Positions 17,311 through 29,468 are shown, counted from the stretch's first letter. The stretch: DNA of 64,000 nt from Pseudomonas sp. CFBP13508 (GCF_005233515.1 NZ_QFZZ01000001.1:339320-403319); one strand, 5' to 3'. Numbers and translations are program-made. The notes: generated from the sequence alone by a model not told the origin.

Positions 17311-19266
17311 TCAATCAACAAGCTCCGGCCGGTCCCGAAACTGTTCCAGCGCTTCGGGATTGGCCAGCGCATCAGTGTTCTTGACCTGTTCGCCGTGCAC
17401 CACATTACGCACGGCCAGTTCCACGACTTTGCCGCTGATGGTGCGCGGTATGTCCGTCACTGCAACGATCCGCGCCGGGACATGCCTCGGCGTGGTATTG
17501 GCGCGGATCACCTCGCGAATTCGCTGCTCAAGCCCTTGATCGAGTTCGACGCCATCGCGCAAACGCACGAACAGCACGACACGCACATCATCCTGCCACT
17601 GCTGGCCGATGGCGACGCTGTCCAGCACTTCGCTGATTTTCTCGACCTGACGATAGATTTCCGCCGTGCCGATACGCACGCCGCCCGGGTTCAACACCGC
17701 ATCCGAACGCCCATGGATCATCATCGCGCCGTGCGCCAACTGCTCGGCATAATCACCCTGCGCCCAGACGCCGGGAAACAGGCTGAAATAGGACTCGCGC
17801 AGTTTTGTGCCATCCGCGTCATTCCACAAACCGATCGGCATTGCCGGGAAATGCCGCGTGCACACCAGCTCACCTTTCTCACCGATCACCGGCCGGCCAG
17901 CGTCGTTCCAGACCTCGACGGCCATGCCCAGGCTTTTGCCGATGATTTCCCCGCGCCGTACCGCTGTCAGCGGATTGCCGTTGACGAAGCACGAGACGAT
18001 GTCGGTGCCACCGGACATCGAGGCCAGGCACACGTCGGTTTTGACGTCGCGGTAAACGAAATCGTAGCTTTGTGGTGACAAAGCCGAGCCCGTGCACAGC
18101 AGCGTTTTTAAACTGCTCAACTCATGGCTTTGCCGTGGTTTGGCGCCGCTGCTTTCCAGCGTGGCGAGAAACTTGGGGCTGGTGCCGAACACACTGATGC
18201 GTTCGTCGTCGATCAGGTCGAGCAAACGCTGATGGTCCGGATGAAACGGCGAGCCGTCGTAGAGCACCACGGCGCTGCCAACCGCGAGCGCTGAAACCAG
18301 CCAATTCCACATCATCCAGCCGCAGGTCGTGTAGTAGAACAGGCGATCACCGGGGCCGAGGTCGCAATGCAACCCGTGCTCCTTGACATGTTGCAGGAGC
18401 ACGCCGCCGGTGCTGTGGACGATGCATTTCGGCACGCCAGTGGTGCCGCTGGAGTACAGCACGTAGAGCGGATGATTGAACGGCACCGGGGTGAAATCCG
18501 GTTGGCCGCCAGGTTGATAGAAGTCTTCCCACAAGGCGACGTCGGCCTGGGTTTGATAATCCTCGATACGCGCTTGCGCACGGGCGTACGGCACAATGAT
18601 CAACTGCTGCAGCGAGGGCAGCTGTGCCAGGATTTCGTTGAGCTTGGCAGTCTGATCGAGGGTTTTCCCGGCGTATTGATAACCGGCGCAGGTGAGCAGC
18701 ACTTTCGGTTCGATCTGGCCGAAGCGATCGATCACGCCGTGGGTGCCGAAGTCTGGCGACGAGCATGACCAGATTGCGCCGAGACTGGTGGTAGCCAGCA
18801 TCGCCACCAGGGTTTGCCAGGTGTTGGGCATGCACGCGGCTACACGATCGCCTTGAGCCACGCCGGCCGCGCGCAGGCTGGCCTGGAAACCGGCGACGTG
18901 CTCGGCCAGTTCGGCCCAGGTCAGTTGTTCGCGCTGGCCGTTCTCCGCCACAGCAACCACCGCTACGGCATCATCGCGACGGCGCAGCAGGTGTTCAGCA
19001 AAATTCAACGTCGCGCCGGGAAACCACTCGGCGCTGGGCATCTCTGCACCTTCACGCAAGACGGCGTCGGGCTGAGTGCGAAAGCGGATGTCGAAGAAAT
19101 CGACGATCGCCTGCCAGAACGCCGGGCGCTGATTGATGCTCCATTGGTGCAGGGCGGGATAGTCGTCGAGGTGTAGCGAATGCCGCTGATTGATCTCGCG
19201 CCGGAAGACGTCCATACGAGAACGGGCGATACGCTGGGCGTCGGGTTGCCAGAGGATATCGGACAT
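17311..19266 (-). CDS. aacS: Acetoacetyl-CoA synthetase
   Basis: 651-aa ANL-superfamily ligase: acetoacetate + ATP + CoA to acetoacetyl-CoA + AMP + PPi. AMP-binding loop VLYSSGTTGVPKCIVHSTGG, N-terminal ACS-type segment and the C-terminal RTISGKVVELAV with the catalytic lysine are visible. Start ATG 19266 (MSDILWQPD) has AGAGG upstream; the open frame extends to 19311 without support. Last step of 3-hydroxybutyrate use after bdhA, separated from it by a REPIN. Confidence 0.92.
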   Translation of the reverse strand: MSDILWQPDAQRIARSRMDVFRREINQRHSLHLDDYPALHQWSINQRPAFWQAIVDFFDIRFRTQPDAVLREGAEMPSAEWFPGATLNFAEHLLRRRDDAVAVVAVAENGQREQLTWAELAEHVAGFQASLRAAGVAQGDRVAACMPNTWQTLVAMLATTSLGAIWSCSSPDFGTHGVIDRFGQIEPKVLLTCAGYQYAGKTLDQTAKLNEILAQLPSLQQLIIVPYARAQARIEDYQTQADVALWEDFYQPGGQPDFTPVPFNHPLYVLYSSGTTGVPKCIVHSTGGVLLQHVKEHGLHCDLGPGDRLFYYTTCGWMMWNWLVSALAVGSAVVLYDGSPFHPDHQRLLDLIDDERISVFGTSPKFLATLESSGAKPRQSHELSSLKTLLCTGSALSPQSYDFVYRDVKTDVCLASMSGGTDIVSCFVNGNPLTAVRRGEIIGKSLGMAVEVWNDAGRPVIGEKGELVCTRHFPAMPIGLWNDADGTKLRESYFSLFPGVWAQGDYAEQLAHGAMMIHGRSDAVLNPGGVRIGTAEIYRQVEKISEVLDSVAIGQQWQDDVRVVLFVRLRDGVELDQGLEQRIREVIRANTTPRHVPARIVAVTDIPRTISGKVVELAVRNVVHGEQVKNTDALANPEALEQFRDRPELVD

Positions 19267-19316
19267 GGGTTTGCCTCTTCTTGTCTGATTCGTACAGGCC
19301 AGGGAGATCATCCCCG

Positions 19317-19403
19317 GTGGGAGCGAGCCTGCTCGCGAAAGCGTTGTGTCAGTATCCCGAACTGTGCCTGATACACCGCATTCGCGAGCAGGCTCGCTCC
19401 CAC
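19317..19403. repeat. REPIN copy 2
   Basis: Same 23-nt unit as the other copies, here with the two arms in the opposite order (GTGGGAGCGAGCC first) and ~41 nt between them. It lies inside the 3-hydroxybutyrate gene run, between bdhA and the synthetase gene. Confidence 0.9.
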
Positions 19404-19416
19404 AATGGCCAGATGT

Positions 19417-20190
19417 TTATTGCGCCAACCACCCACCATCAATATTCCACGCCGCGCCGCGCACCTGGCTGCCGGACTCGCTGCACAGGAACAGCACCAG
19501 CTCACCCAGATGCTGCGGTGTGACGAACTCCAGCGACGGCTGTTTTTCCGCCAACAGATCATGCTGCGCCTGCTGCGGATCGACGCCCTTGGCGGCGCGA
19601 TCATCGATCTGCTTCTGCACCAGCGGCGTCAACACCCAGCCAGGGCAGATCGCGTTACAAGTCACCTGACTGGTCGCAGTTTCCAGCCCGACCACTTTGG
19701 TCAGGCCGATCACGCCATGCTTGGCGGCGACGTACGCGGCTTTGCCGGTGGAGCCCACCTGCCCATGCACCGAAGCGATATTGATGATGCGTCCCCAGTT
19801 CTTGCGGCGCATTCCCGGCAGGCTCAAACGGGTGCTGTGGAATACCGATGACAGGTTGATCGCGATGATCGAATCCCAGCGCTCAACAGGAAACTCTTCT
19901 ACCGCCGCAACGTGCTGAATCCCCGCGTTGTTGACCAGAATGTCGACCCCGCCAAACTCGCGCTCGGCGTAGGCGACCATGTCGGCAATCTGCGCCGGGT
20001 CGCTGACATCGGCGGGATGATGGCCAACCTTGCCGCCGTACTGAGCGACGTCGGCGATCACTTTCGAGGCGTCGCCGAAGCCATTGAGAATCAGGTTGGC
20101 GCCCGCTTTCGCGAGAGTCAGCGCGATGCCCAGGCCGATGCCACTGGTGGAGCCGGTTACCAAGGCTGTCTTGCCGGAAAGAGTGGTCAT
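19417..20190 (-). CDS. bdhA: 3-Hydroxybutyrate dehydrogenase
   Basis: 257-aa classical short-chain dehydrogenase: (R)-3-hydroxybutyrate + NAD to acetoacetate. Cofactor loop TGSTSGIGLGIA, NNAG, catalytic Ser in IINIASVHG and YVAAK are present; the C-terminus ends GAAWNIDGGWLAQ as in 3-HBDHs. ATG 20190 is 7 nt after the permease stop, so the two are co-transcribed. Confidence 0.93.
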   Translation of the reverse strand: MTTLSGKTALVTGSTSGIGLGIALTLAKAGANLILNGFGDASKVIADVAQYGGKVGHHPADVSDPAQIADMVAYAEREFGGVDILVNNAGIQHVAAVEEFPVERWDSIIAINLSSVFHSTRLSLPGMRRKNWGRIINIASVHGQVGSTGKAAYVAAKHGVIGLTKVVGLETATSQVTCNAICPGWVLTPLVQKQIDDRAAKGVDPQQAQHDLLAEKQPSLEFVTPQHLGELVLFLCSESGSQVRGAAWNIDGGWLAQ

Positions 20191-20197
20191 GAATACC

Positions 20198-21589
20198 TCA
20201 CACAATGCCAGTGGCGTAGAAAGTGCCGATCACCACGAAAACCGCCAGGGTCTTGATCAGCGTAATACAGAAAATGTCTTTATAGGCTTCGCGGTGGGTC
20301 AGTCCGGTCACCGCCAGCAAGGTAATTACCGCGCCGTTGTGCGGCAGGGTGTCCATGCCGCCACTGGCCATCGCGGCCACGCGGTGCAGCACCTCCAGCG
20401 GAATATTCGCCGCGTGCGCCGCGCTGATGAACTGCTCGGACATCGCTGCCAGCGCAATGCTCATGCCGCCCGAGGCCGAACCGGTGATGCCCGCCAGCAG
20501 CGTCACGGTGATCGCTTCGTTGACCAACGGATTGGGAATCTGCTTGAGCCAGTCGGCCAGCACGAGGAAACCCGGCAGCGAAGCGATCACTGCACCAAAG
20601 CCGTATTCAGACGCGGTGTTCATGGCTGCGAGCAACGCACCGCTGACCGCGCTTTTGCTGCCTTCGGCGAGCTTGCTTTTGATCGCCTTAAAACCGAACG
20701 CCAGGACCATGAGGATGCCGACCAGCAACGCCGCCTGCACCGCCCAGATCGCCGTGAGCTTGGCGATTTCGGTAGTGACAGGCGCGGCCATGCCCGGCAG
20801 CGCGAGGCTGTGAGTCTTGCCGTACCACTGCGGAATCCACTGGGTGAAGAGCAGGTTCATGATGCCCACGGCCAGCAAAGGTGACAGGGCAATCCAAGGG
20901 TTGGGCAGCTTCAGGTCTTCGGCGGTTTCCGGTTCGTTGCGCAGTTGAGTGCCGTAACCTTCACCGGCACGCTGTGCCTTGTTGCGTTGGCGCTGGAGAA
21001 ACAACATGCCGGCGCAGAACACGAAGATTGTGCCAATCACACCTAGCCACGGCGCCGCCCATGCGGTGGTGTTGAAGAAGGTGCTGGGGATGATGTTCTG
21101 GATCTGCGGCGTGCCGGGCAGGGCGTCCATGGTGAAGGAGAATGCACCCAGGGCAATGGTCGCCGGGATCAAGCGTTTGGGGATATTGCTCTGGCGGAAC
21201 ATCTCCGCTGCAAACGGGTAAACGGCGAAGACCACAACGAACAACGACACGCCGCCATACGTCAGCAGGGCGCAGACCAGTACGATCACCAGCATCGCTT
21301 GTCTGGTGCCAAGCAGGCGAATCGCAGCGGCGACGATCGAGCGCGAGAAACCGGACAATTCGATGAGCTTGCCGAACACCGCGCCGAGCAGGAATACCGG
21401 GAAATAGAGCTTGATGAAACCGACCATCTTATCCATGAACACCCCGGTGAACGCAGGGGCAACGGCGGACGGATCGGTGAGCAGGACCGCGCCGAGGGCG
21501 GCGATCGGGGCAAAGAGGATGACGCTGTAGCCACGGTAGGCGGCGAGCATCAGCAGCGTCAGGGCTGCCAAGGCAATGATCACACTCAT
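20198..21589 (-). CDS. GntP-family permease, probably 3-hydroxybutyrate
   Basis: 463 aa, about 12-14 membrane helices, GntP family. The GALPGTPQIQNIIPSTFF-type loop (here DALPGTPQIQNIIPSTFF) and GGMDTLPHNGAVITLL are conserved family segments. Position directly before bdhA, with hbcR upstream, matches the P. aeruginosa PA2003-PA2005 arrangement, so D-3-hydroxybutyrate is the likely substrate. Confidence 0.88.
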   Translation of the reverse strand: MSVIIALAALTLLMLAAYRGYSVILFAPIAALGAVLLTDPSAVAPAFTGVFMDKMVGFIKLYFPVFLLGAVFGKLIELSGFSRSIVAAAIRLLGTRQAMLVIVLVCALLTYGGVSLFVVVFAVYPFAAEMFRQSNIPKRLIPATIALGAFSFTMDALPGTPQIQNIIPSTFFNTTAWAAPWLGVIGTIFVFCAGMLFLQRQRNKAQRAGEGYGTQLRNEPETAEDLKLPNPWIALSPLLAVGIMNLLFTQWIPQWYGKTHSLALPGMAAPVTTEIAKLTAIWAVQAALLVGILMVLAFGFKAIKSKLAEGSKSAVSGALLAAMNTASEYGFGAVIASLPGFLVLADWLKQIPNPLVNEAITVTLLAGITGSASGGMSIALAAMSEQFISAAHAANIPLEVLHRVAAMASGGMDTLPHNGAVITLLAVTGLTHREAYKDIFCITLIKTLAVFVVIGTFYATGIV

Positions 21590-21644
21590 GGTGTGTCTCT
21601 CCAGGATTGTTATTTTTGTGGGTGGAACGGGTGTGGAGAGGTGT

Positions 21645-21661
21645 TAGCGAGATTTGTGCCA
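21645..21661 (-). promoter_or_regulatory. Sigma-54 promoter of the 3-hydroxybutyrate operon
   Basis: On the minus strand TGGCAC (-24) and TCGCT (-12) show exact GG-N10-GC spacing, ~56 nt before the permease ATG. The gene just upstream encodes a sigma-54 enhancer-binding protein, which supports this strongly. Confidence 0.75.
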
Positions 21662-21724
21662 GAAGCTCAAGTTATTGAAATATATGGATATTATTCTTCT
21701 CAAAGAGATGTTTGGATTGATATT

Positions 21725-21740
21725 GTCTCTAATCAGAGAC
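21725..21740. promoter_or_regulatory. Candidate UAS for HbcR
   Basis: Perfect inverted repeat GTCTCT-AATC-AGAGAC about 65 bp upstream of the -24 element. AT-rich DNA (21670-21700) lies between and could hold an IHF site. A second small dyad TCTC-AAA-GAGA is at 21698-21708. Confidence 0.5.
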
Positions 21741-21761
21741 TTTCGTTGCTGGAAGGGCGCT

Positions 21762-21826
21762 TTCGCGAGCAGGCTCGCTCCCACAGCTGACACCGGGTTC
21801 CCTGTGGGACCGAGCCTGCTCGCGAA
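21762..21826. repeat. REPIN copy 3
   Basis: Same repeat pair, ~20 nt apart, with one variant base in the second arm (GTGGGACCGAGCC). It sits between hbcR and the operon it should control. Confidence 0.9.
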
Positions 21827-21865
21827 GCTTTTGCTCTCGTCTTAAAAGAGAGATCGGCTGTCTCT

Positions 21866-23281
<1,416 letters not shown>

Positions 23282-23306
23282 GGAGGCTGATCCTGATTGT
23301 TTGTTG

Positions 23307-23330
23307 CCGGTACCGGTACCGGTACCGGTC
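23307..23330. repeat. Short CCGGTA tandem repeat
   Basis: Three CCGGTA units and one CCGGTC, starting 26 nt upstream of the hbcR start codon and abutting REPIN copy 4. Confidence 0.8.
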
Positions 23331-23332
23331 CC

Positions 23333-23396
23333 TTCGCGAGCAGGCTCGCTCCCACAGGGGGCTGCATTCCAATGTGGGAGCGAGCCTGCTCGCGAA
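23333..23396. repeat. REPIN copy 4
   Basis: Same inverted pair as copies 1-3, ~18 nt spacing, between yejF and hbcR. Confidence 0.9.
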
Positions 23397-23410
23397 TGCC
23401 GCGCCGCGAA

Positions 23411-25000
23411 TTAACAGAAAAAAATCCACCCCGGATGCGCCGCCGCCAACAGCTCTTTGGTGTAGGGATGTTGCGGGTTGTCAAACACGTCGTGACTGGC
23501 ACCACGCTCTACCACCTGGCCGTCCTTGATCACGATCATGTCGTGTGCCAACGCGCGCACCACCGCCAGATCATGGCTGATAAACAGGTAGGTCAAACCG
23601 TATTTTTCCTGCAAATCACGGAGCAGGGCGACCACTTGTTTCTGTACGGTGCGGTCGAGGGCCGAGGTCGGTTCATCGAGCAGGATCAGCGCCGGTTTCA
23701 GCACCAAGGCCCGGGCGATGGCGATGCGCTGGCGTTGGCCGCCGGAAAATTCATGCGGGTAGCGATGGCGGCTTTCCGGGTCGAGACCGACTTCCTTGAG
23801 CACGCGGATCACTTGCTCATCGCACTCATTGGCCGTCGACTCGCAGTGCACTTCCAGGCCTTCGCTGATGATCTGTGCCACCGACATGCGCGGGCTGAGG
23901 CTGCCGAACGGGTCCTGAAACACCACCTGCATCTGCCGGCGCCACGGGCGCAGTTGCTTCTGATTGAGGCCATCGAGCGCTTCGCCCTGAAAGCGAATGC
24001 TGCCCTCGGAATCCAGCAAACGCAGGATCGCCTGGCCCAGCGTTGACTTGCCCGAACCGGATTCGCCAACAATGCCCAAGGTCTTGCCGCGCTGAATATT
24101 CAGACTGATGCCATCGACAGCGCGCAGATACTGCTTGCGCCTGAACAACCCGCCGCCGACCTGGAAATCAACGCGCAGGTCAGCGACCTCCAGCACATTT
24201 TCGCGTTCGTCACGGGGCAGGGCTTCACCTTCCGGCTCTGCGTTCAACAGCACGCAGCTGTAAGGGTGTTTGGGTTCGGTAAACAGGGTTTCGCAGGGCG
24301 CCTGCTCGACGATCTCGCCAGCCTTCATCACGCATACGCGCTGCGCGATGCTGCGCACCAGATTGAGATCGTGACTGATCAGCAGCAGCGACATGCCGAG
24401 CCGCTGTTGCAGGGACTTGAGCAGCAAGAGAATCTTGCGCTGCACAGTCACATCCAGCGCCGTCGTTGGCTCGTCAGCGATCAGCAACTCCGGTTCGCAG
24501 GCCAGGGCCATGGCGATCATCACCCGTTGCCGTTGCCCGCCAGAGAGTTGATGCGGATAGGCTTTCAGACGTTCCTTGGGCTTTTGAATGCCGACCAGTC
24601 CGAGTAGTTCGAGAATGCGCTGCTGCGCTTGCTTGCCGCCGAGGCCACGGTGCAGCAACAGGGTTTCGCCAATCTGCTTTTCGATGGTGTGCAACGGATT
24701 GAGCGAAGTCATCGGCTCCTGAAAGATCATGGCGATGCGATTCCCGCGCAGTTCTCGCAAGACCTTCGGATCAGCACCGAGCAATTCTTGCCCGCGATAG
24801 CGGATGCTGCCACGGGTTTGCGCTTCACTCTCGGGCAGCAGCTGCAGGATCGAATGCGCGGTCACCGATTTCCCCGAGCCCGATTCGCCCACCAGTGCCA
24901 GGCACTCACCGGGGCGGATATCCAGGCACAGGTCACGCACCACGGTCTGGCCATGGAAGGCGACATTGAGGTTGCGGATTTCAATCAGGTTTTCAGTCAT
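23411..25000 (-). CDS. yejF: YejF-like double ABC ATPase
   Basis: 529 aa, two fused nucleotide-binding domains of the oligopeptide class. Each half has GESGSGKS Walker A, an LSGGQRQR or FSGGQRQR signature and [12 protein letters not shown] or [11 protein letters not shown]alker B; the second half ends with the oligopeptide-type [16 protein letters not shown]. Powers the YejABEF importer (microcin C and peptides in E. coli). ATG 25000 is preferred to GTG 25006; both fit just after the yejE stop. Confidence 0.9.
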   Translation of the reverse strand: MTENLIEIRNLNVAFHGQTVVRDLCLDIRPGECLALVGESGSGKSVTAHSILQLLPESEAQTRGSIRYRGQELLGADPKVLRELRGNRIAMIFQEPMTSLNPLHTIEKQIGETLLLHRGLGGKQAQQRILELLGLVGIQKPKERLKAYPHQLSGGQRQRVMIAMALACEPELLIADEPTTALDVTVQRKILLLLKSLQQRLGMSLLLISHDLNLVRSIAQRVCVMKAGEIVEQAPCETLFTEPKHPYSCVLLNAEPEGEALPRDERENVLEVADLRVDFQVGGGLFRRKQYLRAVDGISLNIQRGKTLGIVGESGSGKSTLGQAILRLLDSEGSIRFQGEALDGLNQKQLRPWRRQMQVVFQDPFGSLSPRMSVAQIISEGLEVHCESTANECDEQVIRVLKEVGLDPESRHRYPHEFSGGQRQRIAIARALVLKPALILLDEPTSALDRTVQKQVVALLRDLQEKYGLTYLFISHDLAVVRALAHDMIVIKDGQVVERGASHDVFDNPQHPYTKELLAAAHPGWIFFC

Positions 25001-25009
25001 GGTCACGCT

Positions 25010-26032
25010 TCAGGATCGAGGGTCAAAAGCGTCGCGCAACGCTTCGCCGATGAATACCAGCAAGGAGAGGATCAGCGCCAGGGTAAAGAACGCGGTCAAC
25101 CCGAGCCACGGCGCTTGCAGGTTCTGCTTGCCCTGACCGATCAGTTCGCCCAGCGAGGCACTGCCGGCCGGCATGCCGAAGCCGAGGAAATCCAGCGCGG
25201 TCAGCGTCGAAATCGCCCCGGTCAAAATGAACGGCAGGTAGCTCAGCGTCGCGTTCATTGCGTTGGGCAGGATGTGCCGGAAGATCACCTTGCGGTCAGT
25301 CAGGCCCAGGGCGCGTGCTGCCTTGACGTATTCCAGATTGCGCCCGCGCAGGAACTCGGCGCGCACCACGTCCACCAGCGCCAGCCAGGAAAACAGCGCC
25401 ATGATCCCCAGCAGCCACCAGAAATTCGGCTCGACGAAACCGGACAGGATGATCAGCAGATACAGCACTGGCAGGCCCGACCAGACTTCCAGCAGGCGCT
25501 GACCGAGCAGATCGACCCAGCCGCCGTAGTAGCCCTGTAACGCGCCGGCGGCGATGCCGATCAGCGCACTGACAAATGTGAGCATCAGGGCAAACAGAAT
25601 CGACACCCGAGCACCAAAGATGACCCGCGCCAGCACATCCCGCGCCTGATCGTCGGTGCCCAGCCAGTTGACCGAAGTCGGCGGGCTCGGCGCCGGTTTG
25701 TTCAAGTCGTAGTTGGGTGTGTCGGAGCTGAACGGAATCGGCGGGAACAGCAGCCAGCCACCGTCCTTGCGAATCAGGTTCTGCACGTATTCGCTGCGGT
25801 AATCGGCCTGAAACGGCAGTTGCCCGCCGAACTCCTGTTCGGTATGGCGCTTGAGCACCGGGAAATACCACTGGCCCTGATAACTGACCATCAACGGTTT
25901 GTCGTTGGCGATCAGTTCGCCACCCAGCGTCAGGATGAACAGGCCGATGAACAGCCACAGCGACCACCAGCCGCGCCGGTTTTTCTTGAAGCGTTCGAAG
26001 CGGCGACGACCCAAAGGCGAGAGCTTGAACAT
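25010..26032 (-). CDS. yejE: YejE-like peptide ABC permease
   Basis: 340 aa, DppC-class permease with an N-terminal helix (WWSLWLFIGLFILTLGGELIAN), a large periplasmic segment (~50-130) including DYRSEYVQNLI, then five helices and an EAA loop (YVKAARALGLTDRKVIFRHILPNAM). The long loop is a YejE hallmark. Its ATG shares one base with the yejB TGA. Confidence 0.9.
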   Translation of the reverse strand: MFKLSPLGRRRFERFKKNRRGWWSLWLFIGLFILTLGGELIANDKPLMVSYQGQWYFPVLKRHTEQEFGGQLPFQADYRSEYVQNLIRKDGGWLLFPPIPFSSDTPNYDLNKPAPSPPTSVNWLGTDDQARDVLARVIFGARVSILFALMLTFVSALIGIAAGALQGYYGGWVDLLGQRLLEVWSGLPVLYLLIILSGFVEPNFWWLLGIMALFSWLALVDVVRAEFLRGRNLEYVKAARALGLTDRKVIFRHILPNAMNATLSYLPFILTGAISTLTALDFLGFGMPAGSASLGELIGQGKQNLQAPWLGLTAFFTLALILSLLVFIGEALRDAFDPRS

Positions 26033-27093
26033 CAGGCATTCCTCGCGGCAAAGTCGATACGCGGGTCGACCAGGGTGTAGCAGAGGTCGCCGATCAGTTT
26101 TATCAGCAGGCCGAACAGGGTGAAGATGAACAGTGAACCGAACACCACCGGATAGTCCCGCGATACCGCTGCTTCGTAACTCATGCGTCCAAGGCCATCG
26201 AGGGAGAAGATCACTTCGATCAGCAGCGAGCCGGCAAAGAACACGCTGATGAACGCCTGAGGAATTCCCGAAACCACCAGCAGCATGGCGTTGCGAAATA
26301 CATGTCCGTACAGCACACGGCGTTCGCTCAAGCCTTTGGCTCGGGCCGTAACGACGTACTGTCGGGTGATTTCATTGAGGAACGAGTTTTTTGTAAGGAT
26401 CGTCAAGGTCGCGAATCCACCGATCACCAGCGCGGTGACCGGCAGCACCAGATGCCAGAAATAATCGGCGATCTTGCCCAGCGTCGATAGCGATTCGAAG
26501 TTGTCGGAGACCAGCCCGCGCACCGGAAACCAGTTCAGCGAAGTGCCGCCGGCGAATACCACGATCAGGAACATCGCGAACAGAAACGCCGGCATCGCAT
26601 AGCCGATGATGATCGCCGTGCTGCTCCAGATATCGAAATGGCTGCCGTGGTGCACCGCCTTGCGGATGCCCAGCGGGATCGACACCAGATAGGTGATCAG
26701 CGTCGCCCACAGTCCGAGCGAAATGGTCACCGGCATCTTTTCCAGAATCAGGTCAGTGACTGTTGCGCCGCGAAAAAAGCTCTTGCCGAAGTCCAGTTGC
26801 GCGTAGTTCTTCAGCATCAGCCACAGGCGCTCATGAGCCGGTTTGTCGAAACCGTACTGTTTCTCGATGTCCTTGATCAGTTGCGGATCGAGGCCACGGC
26901 TGGCGCGCGAAGCGTTGCTCGATGTCTCGCTGGCACCACCGCTAACACCGGCGCCGCCAATGCCTTGCAGGTGGGCGATGGCTTGTTCGACCGGTCCGCC
27001 GGGCGCGGCTTGAATGATGACGAAATTGACCAGCAGGATGATCACCAGCGTCGGAATGATCAGCAGCAGGCGCCGCAGTATGTAACCCCACAT
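26032..27093 (-). CDS. yejB: YejB-like peptide ABC permease
   Basis: 353 aa, DppB-class permease. N-terminal [34 protein letters not shown], extended periplasmic region (~35-100) with a Ser/Gly-rich stretch [23 protein letters not shown] loop [27 protein letters not shown]. Start shares one base with the yejA stop. Confidence 0.9.
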   Translation of the reverse strand: MWGYILRRLLLIIPTLVIILLVNFVIIQAAPGGPVEQAIAHLQGIGGAGVSGGASETSSNASRASRGLDPQLIKDIEKQYGFDKPAHERLWLMLKNYAQLDFGKSFFRGATVTDLILEKMPVTISLGLWATLITYLVSIPLGIRKAVHHGSHFDIWSSTAIIIGYAMPAFLFAMFLIVVFAGGTSLNWFPVRGLVSDNFESLSTLGKIADYFWHLVLPVTALVIGGFATLTILTKNSFLNEITRQYVVTARAKGLSERRVLYGHVFRNAMLLVVSGIPQAFISVFFAGSLLIEVIFSLDGLGRMSYEAAVSRDYPVVFGSLFIFTLFGLLIKLIGDLCYTLVDPRIDFAARNA

Positions 27094-28961
27094 CAGTGCG
27101 GTCCTCCTGGTCTGCCGCGACTGATTTTCTCAGCGGTCATCTGCTGATTGGTCAGTGGCGTGCGGCTGATTTCCCACCAGCTCTCGATGGCTTCGTCATT
27201 GCTCGCCTGCACCGTCGGAATGCCAAAGCGGTTCCACCATACGGTCGAGGTGCCCGGCGGGTAGTAATTGGGAATCCAGTAGTAATTCCATTGCAGGACC
27301 CGGTCCAGCGCATGGGCGTAATGCAGCATGTCCGATTGAGTAGAGGCGCGGATCAGCCCGTTGATCAAGGTGTCGACCGCCGGGTCCTTCAGCACCATGT
27401 AATTGTTCGCCCCCGGATCGTTGGCCGCAGCCGAGCCGAAATAGTTGAGCAATTCACCGCCCGGCGAAGTGGTGACGGGGTAGCCAGTGACGATCATGTC
27501 GTAGTCGCGGCTCATGAGGCGATTGACGTATTGCGAGGAGTCGATGCGGCGGATATTGAGCTCGATGCCGATCTGTTTCAGCGTGCGCTTGTAGGGCAGC
27601 AGCAGGCGATCCATGCCGTTCTGGCTGACCAGAAAAGTGAAACTCAGCGGCTCACCGGCGCTGTTGACCAGTTGATCGCCATCGGGCTTCCAGCCGGCCT
27701 GTTCGAGCAAGTCCAGGGCTTGCAATTGCTTGTCACGAATAATGCCGCTGCCATCGGTCTTCGGTGCCTCGAAAACCTTGCTGAATACTTCCTCAGGCAC
27801 CTGACCGCGCAGCGGTTCAAGGATTTTCAATTCCTGCGCATCGGGCAACTGCCGGGCGGCGAGATCGGTATTGGAAAAGTAGCTCTGCTGGCGGATATAG
27901 ACGTTACGCATCATCTGCCGGTTGCTCCATTCGAAGTCCCAAAGCATCGCCAGCGCCTGGCGCACGCGACGGTCCTGAAACATCGGCTTTTGCAGGTTGA
28001 ATACAAAACCCTGGGCCGATTGCGGCGCTTCGGTGGCGAGGTGGGCTTTCTGCAAACGGCCATCGCTGAGGGCAGGGCTGTCGTAGCCGATCGAATAGCC
28101 GGTCGCGGAAAACTCGCGGTTGTAGTCATAGGCGCCGCCACGCAGCACCTGGCGGGCGACGTCGGTGTCGCCGAAGTACTCGATGCTGAAATGATCGAAG
28201 TTGTACAGGCCGCGACTGACCGGTAGGTCCTTGCCCCACCAGTCGCCATTGCGTTCAAAGGTGATGCTGCGCCCGGAGTCGACCTTGCCGACCCGGTACG
28301 GCCCGCTGCCCAACGGCGGTTCATAACCACCGCCGCCGGCGAAATCGCGGCTCTTCCACCAGTGTTCGGGGAACACCGGCAGGGTCGCGATATCCAGAGG
28401 CAGGGTGCGGTTTTCGTTGCTTTTGAAGTCGAAGCGCACGGTCAGCGGTGCCTCGATTTCGACGCCTTTGACGTCGGCAAACTGGGTGCGATAACGCAGG
28501 CTGCCTTGGGTCATCAGCAGGTTGTAGGTGTAGCGAACGTCCTCGGCGGTGATCGGTTTGCCATCGGCAAAACGCGCCTTCGGGTTGATGAAAAAGCGCA
28601 GCGACAGACCGTCTTCCGAGCGTTCCATTTTTTCCGCCACCAGACCGTACACCGTGTACGGCTCATCCAGCGAGCGCTGGGCCAGTGGCGAATACAGCAG
28701 ACCGTCGATCTGCGTCACGCCGATGCCTTTGTCTATATAAGGCAGCAGATGATCGAAGTGGCCGATTTCGATTGCCGAGCGCCGCATCGTCCCACCCTTC
28801 GGCGCCTGCGGATTGGTGTAGTCGAAATGGCCGAAGCCGGCGGGGTATTTGGCCGGTTCGCCGTAAACGGTCAGTGCGTGTTGCGGGGCAGCGGTCGCAC
28901 CGGCGGCACCCGTGAGCAGGGTGAGGGCGGTGAGCATCAGTGTGGGAAAAACCAGTCGCAT
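27093..28961 (-). CDS. yejA: YejA-like peptide-binding protein
   Basis: 622-aa SBP_bac_5 protein. Signal peptide [26 protein letters not shown] is cleaved near residue 27. [25 protein letters not shown] and [20 protein letters not shown] are typical of YejA. ATG 28961 has AAGG 6 nt upstream; the open frame runs to 29048 without reason. First gene of a four-gene overlapping operon. Some Pseudomonas carry two tandem binding proteins here; only one is present. Confidence 0.9.
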   Translation of the reverse strand: MRLVFPTLMLTALTLLTGAAGATAAPQHALTVYGEPAKYPAGFGHFDYTNPQAPKGGTMRRSAIEIGHFDHLLPYIDKGIGVTQIDGLLYSPLAQRSLDEPYTVYGLVAEKMERSEDGLSLRFFINPKARFADGKPITAEDVRYTYNLLMTQGSLRYRTQFADVKGVEIEAPLTVRFDFKSNENRTLPLDIATLPVFPEHWWKSRDFAGGGGYEPPLGSGPYRVGKVDSGRSITFERNGDWWGKDLPVSRGLYNFDHFSIEYFGDTDVARQVLRGGAYDYNREFSATGYSIGYDSPALSDGRLQKAHLATEAPQSAQGFVFNLQKPMFQDRRVRQALAMLWDFEWSNRQMMRNVYIRQQSYFSNTDLAARQLPDAQELKILEPLRGQVPEEVFSKVFEAPKTDGSGIIRDKQLQALDLLEQAGWKPDGDQLVNSAGEPLSFTFLVSQNGMDRLLLPYKRTLKQIGIELNIRRIDSSQYVNRLMSRDYDMIVTGYPVTTSPGGELLNYFGSAAANDPGANNYMVLKDPAVDTLINGLIRASTQSDMLHYAHALDRVLQWNYYWIPNYYPPGTSTVWWNRFGIPTVQASNDEAIESWWEISRTPLTNQQMTAEKISRGRPGGPH

Positions 28962-29045
28962 CGTCAGCCTTGGAACGCAAAATCGATAAGCGCAAGTTGT
29001 ACGCGAGCCGCGCGCCACTCGCCAGCCGTATATGTAACTGAAACA

Positions 29046-29073
29046 CAACGGCCCACCAAAGGGTGGGCCGTTG
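29046..29073 (-). terminator. Terminator of ppiC paralogue
   Basis: 12-bp stem CAACGGCCCACC / GGTGGGCCGTTG with a 4-nt loop directly after the ppiC stop on the minus strand; GTTTC follows. It separates ppiC from yejA. Confidence 0.7.
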
Positions 29074-29092
29074 TCAGCAATCGGACGACGAA

Positions 29093-29374
29093 TCAGTCCT
29101 GACGGCTGGTGACTTCCAGCAGGTGATAACCGAACTGGGTTTTTACCGGGCCTTGCACGACGTTGATCGGCGCGCTGAACACCACGGTGTCGAATTCCTT
29201 GACCATCTGGCCTGGACCGAACGAACCCAGATCACCACCCTGACGGCTGGACGGGCAGCTGGAGTTGGCTTTGGCGACTTCAGCGAAATCGGCGCCGGCT
29301 TCGATCTGAGCCTTGAGTTCGTTGCACTTGTCTTCGCTGGAAACCAGGATGTGGCGGGCAGTGGCTTTAGCCAT
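29093..29374 (-). CDS. ppiC: Parvulin peptidyl-prolyl isomerase 2
   Basis: 93-aa single-domain parvulin: TARHILVSSEDKCNELK, SSRQGGDLGSFGPGQMV and TQFGYHLLEV. Cytoplasmic. It has two Cys (CNEL, SCPSSRQ) as in E. coli PpiC, and is closer to that than the 9290-9565 copy. Confidence 0.92.
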   Translation of the reverse strand: MAKATARHILVSSEDKCNELKAQIEAGADFAEVAKANSSCPSSRQGGDLGSFGPGQMVKEFDTVVFSAPINVVQGPVKTQFGYHLLEVTSRQD

Positions 29375-29468
29375 GGGAATTCTCCGAACTGTTTCAATAA
29401 AAGGTGAAGCCTACCGGAATCGGTGGGCGAATTCTCGGCAAAGTTCCATTCTGCGTCCCTGACGCTAT

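Noticed and set aside
23307..23330. CCGGTA repeat as a phase-variation switch for hbcR
   Set aside because: Only three full units, outside the coding frame; more likely incidental.
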